Under the pieces are notes generated by a model. That model made no database searches. It was not told the origin of the DNA and worked only from the letters and a program-made list of their open reading frames with translations. Of a stretch of 5,774 nucleotides of DNA, positions 4,732-5,774 are shown piece after piece; the first letter of the stretch is position 1, and the number at the start of each line of letters is the position of its first letter. Made by a program: the position numbers and the translations under genes. Location of the stretch: positions 1 to 5,774 of the forward strand of contig CACXJP010000076.1 in the NCBI GenBank assembly GCA_902768065.1, given 5' to 3'. This stretch comes from an uncultured Erysipelotrichaceae bacterium. Lineage in GTDB: Bacteria; Bacillota_I; Bacilli_A; RF39; UBA660.

Positions 4732-5262
4732 TTATTTTTTTCCTTTAATATCAGTTATATGATTTAATACATCAAGAACTTCTTCATTTTTGATTGCTTC
4801 TTTAGCAGCTGCTTCTTTATCTTCTTTTCCATAAACTGATAATACTAGGACATGGTCTTTGTCACCTTCAATAGGAAGGTAGATTGTATAACTATTGTAT
4901 CCACCGTAAAAATATTGGATACCTTTGATTCCACTATATTCTACTTCTTTGAAATCATCATTATCTTTTCTCTTTTCTTTTAATTTATTGAAATCTCCTT
5001 CAAAGAAATATCCAAATGTGTCATCAAATTCAATGCTGATTTTGAAATCCTTTCCAATTAGAACACCTTGTTCTCTAGAGTTTCTTAAATCTTTTGAATC
5101 AGTAGATATTTTGTATCCACCATCAGCTTTAACATTGAAAACTAAAGATCCTTCATCTCCATCAAATTTTAGTGCTTCTCTTTTTGGTTCACATCCTGTT
5201 ACAAATAAAATTGCAATAGCTAATACAAATAGACTAATAAAACCTTTCTTTAAGTTTTTCAT
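4732..5262 (-). CDS. Lipoprotein of unknown function
   Basis: The 176-residue protein starts with a classic lipoprotein signal: MKNLKK, a hydrophobic core (residues 8-22) and the lipobox VTGC with the lipid-modified Cys24. After processing it would be anchored on the outer face of the cytoplasmic membrane. The mature domain (about 150 residues) is rich in beta strands and charged residues, with aromatic patches such as FGYFFEGDF and GIQYFYGGYNSYTIYLP, and ends in a helical segment (DKEAAAKEAIKNEEVLDVLNHI). This layout is common in small Bacillota surface lipoproteins but does not point to a known function. AAGGAG (complement of 5273-5278), ten bases before the ATG, supports the start. It has its own strong promoter and shares a bidirectional terminator with the riboswitch gene, so it is probably a single-gene transcript, divergent from apt. 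Confidence 0.88.
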   Translation of the reverse strand: MKNLKKGFISLFVLAIAILFVTGCEPKREALKFDGDEGSLVFNVKADGGYKISTDSKDLRNSREQGVLIGKDFKISIEFDDTFGYFFEGDFNKLKEKRKDNDDFKEVEYSGIKGIQYFYGGYNSYTIYLPIEGDKDHVLVLSVYGKEDKEAAAKEAIKNEEVLDVLNHITDIKGKK

Positions 5263-5286
5263 TAAAGATTCTCTCCTTTCTAGATT

Positions 5287-5315
5287 ATTATATCTTAATA
5301 AATTTTTCTTTTCAA
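5287..5315 (-). promoter_or_regulatory. Sigma-A-type promoter of the lipoprotein gene
   Basis: On the minus strand TTGAAA (complement of 5310-5315), a 17-base spacer and TATAAT (complement of 5287-5292) form a near-consensus promoter. The predicted start near 5280 leaves a leader of about 18 bases that contains the AAGGAG site. Confidence 0.85.
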
Positions 5316-5335
5316 GTGGAATATGATAAATAATA

Positions 5336-5344
5336 TGTTATAAT
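5336..5344 (+). promoter_or_regulatory. Extended -10 promoter of apt
   Basis: TGTTATAAT, preceded by TA, is an extended -10 element 29 bases before the apt ATG, with no recognisable -35. The predicted start is near 5351, leaving a leader of about 23 bases with GGGGAG (5362-5367). The leader is too short for a purine riboswitch. Confidence 0.62.
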
Positions 5345-5373
5345 TAATTTAGTTATATAGTGGGGAGTTTTAT

Positions 5374-5774
5374 ATGAAAATAATAAATAATAGGTTAAAA
5401 AATGAGTTAAATATTAGAACGGAAAAAGACTTTCCTGTTGAGGGTATTGAGTTTATTGATGTGATGCCATTGTTGATGCAGAAAAATGTTTATAAGGAAA
5501 TAATTGATTGTTTTATTGAAGATATTAAAGACAAAAATGTAGACTATATTATTGCACCCGAAGCAAGAGGCTTTTTACTTGGATCTGCAATATCATATGT
5601 TTTAAATATTGGTTGTATACCTGTAAGGAAGAAGGGAAAACTCCCACCAACTACAATAGAATCTTTAGTTGAGTATGAAAAGGAATATGGAAAAGATTAT
5701 TTGGAAATACCAAAATTAGTAAATGATGATTATAAAAATAAAAGATTTTATATAATTGATGATATTTATGCTAC
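5374..5774 (+). CDS. apt: Adenine phosphoribosyltransferase (3' truncated)
   Basis: Apt joins adenine and PRPP to make AMP and pyrophosphate in cytoplasmic purine salvage (EC 2.4.2.7). The 133 readable residues follow the family from its N-terminus: IRTEKDFPVEGIEFIDVMPLL (14-34, matching the IR..pDFP..GI.F.Di.pLL segment), IIAPEARGFLLGSAISYVL (59-77, the EARGF motif), PVRKKGKLPP (83-92, the flexible loop) and VEYEKEYGKDYLEI (99-112, the YeLEYG.d.lei segment). The sequence ends inside the PRPP-binding motif, FYIIDDIYA, normally ..vDDvlATGGT. Roughly 35-45 residues should lie beyond the window. GGGGAG (5362-5367), six bases before the ATG, confirms the start. The residue after ARGF and the M-rich VMPLLM segment differ a little from common Apt sequences, so a close Apt-like paralogue is possible, but the motifs fit well. 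Confidence 0.92.
   Translation, partial: MKIINNRLKNELNIRTEKDFPVEGIEFIDVMPLLMQKNVYKEIIDCFIEDIKDKNVDYIIAPEARGFLLGSAISYVLNIGCIPVRKKGKLPPTTIESLVEYEKEYGKDYLEIPKLVNDDYKNKRFYIIDDIYA

Noticed and set aside
4925..5326. 133-residue open frame on the plus strand over the lipoprotein gene
   Set aside because: It is opposite the lipoprotein with a lipobox, Shine-Dalgarno and strong promoter; its Ser/Leu/Phe-rich product looks like a shadow.
5345..5373. Purine riboswitch before apt
   Set aside because: The leader after the predicted start is only about 23 bases, too short for a purine aptamer.

Overview
The window looks like chromosomal DNA of a very AT-rich, Gram-positive (Bacillota-type) bacterium. The signs are strong AGGAG-type ribosome binding sites, sigma-A-like promoters (one perfect TTGACA-17-TATAAT), a lipobox lipoprotein, the tail of an SLH surface protein, MntP, Apt and a yybP-ykoY manganese riboswitch. 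Tryptophan is TGG and TGA ends a gene, so the standard bacterial code applies. I see no phage, IS element, CRISPR array, tRNA or rRNA. The species cannot be named from this sequence.

Layout. Positions 1-119 are the C-terminus of an SLH-domain surface protein, followed by two tandem hairpin terminators. On the minus strand, 231-1094 is a membrane-anchored, beta-propeller-like protein. It is divergent from mntP (1145-1693, Mn2+ exporter). Next comes a membrane-anchored protein with an EF-hand-like calcium loop (1737-2339), closed by a terminator. A promoter then drives a compact cluster: zinc-ribbon protein (2406-2894), a Nudix hydrolase gene interrupted by one amber codon inside the Nudix box (2905-3315), and a nitroreductase-family flavoprotein (3324-3830).

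Region 3865-4095 is the most interesting. A consensus promoter starts a yybP-ykoY-type Mn2+ riboswitch whose P1 stem overlaps an intrinsic terminator, so it should be a transcriptional ON switch. The first gene after it (4096-4692) is not a known Mn exporter. It is a soluble 198-residue protein of unknown function, perhaps with two PGDYG-like units. It lacks its own Shine-Dalgarno and may be coupled to a 10-codon leader ORF. A bidirectional terminator separates it from a minus-strand lipoprotein (4732-5262). The last gene, divergent from the lipoprotein, is apt (adenine phosphoribosyltransferase), cut by the window end.

How they fit together: the manganese theme (MntP plus a Mn riboswitch, about 2.2 kb apart) is the only functional link I can support. 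The other genes look like independent housekeeping, envelope or small-metabolism units.
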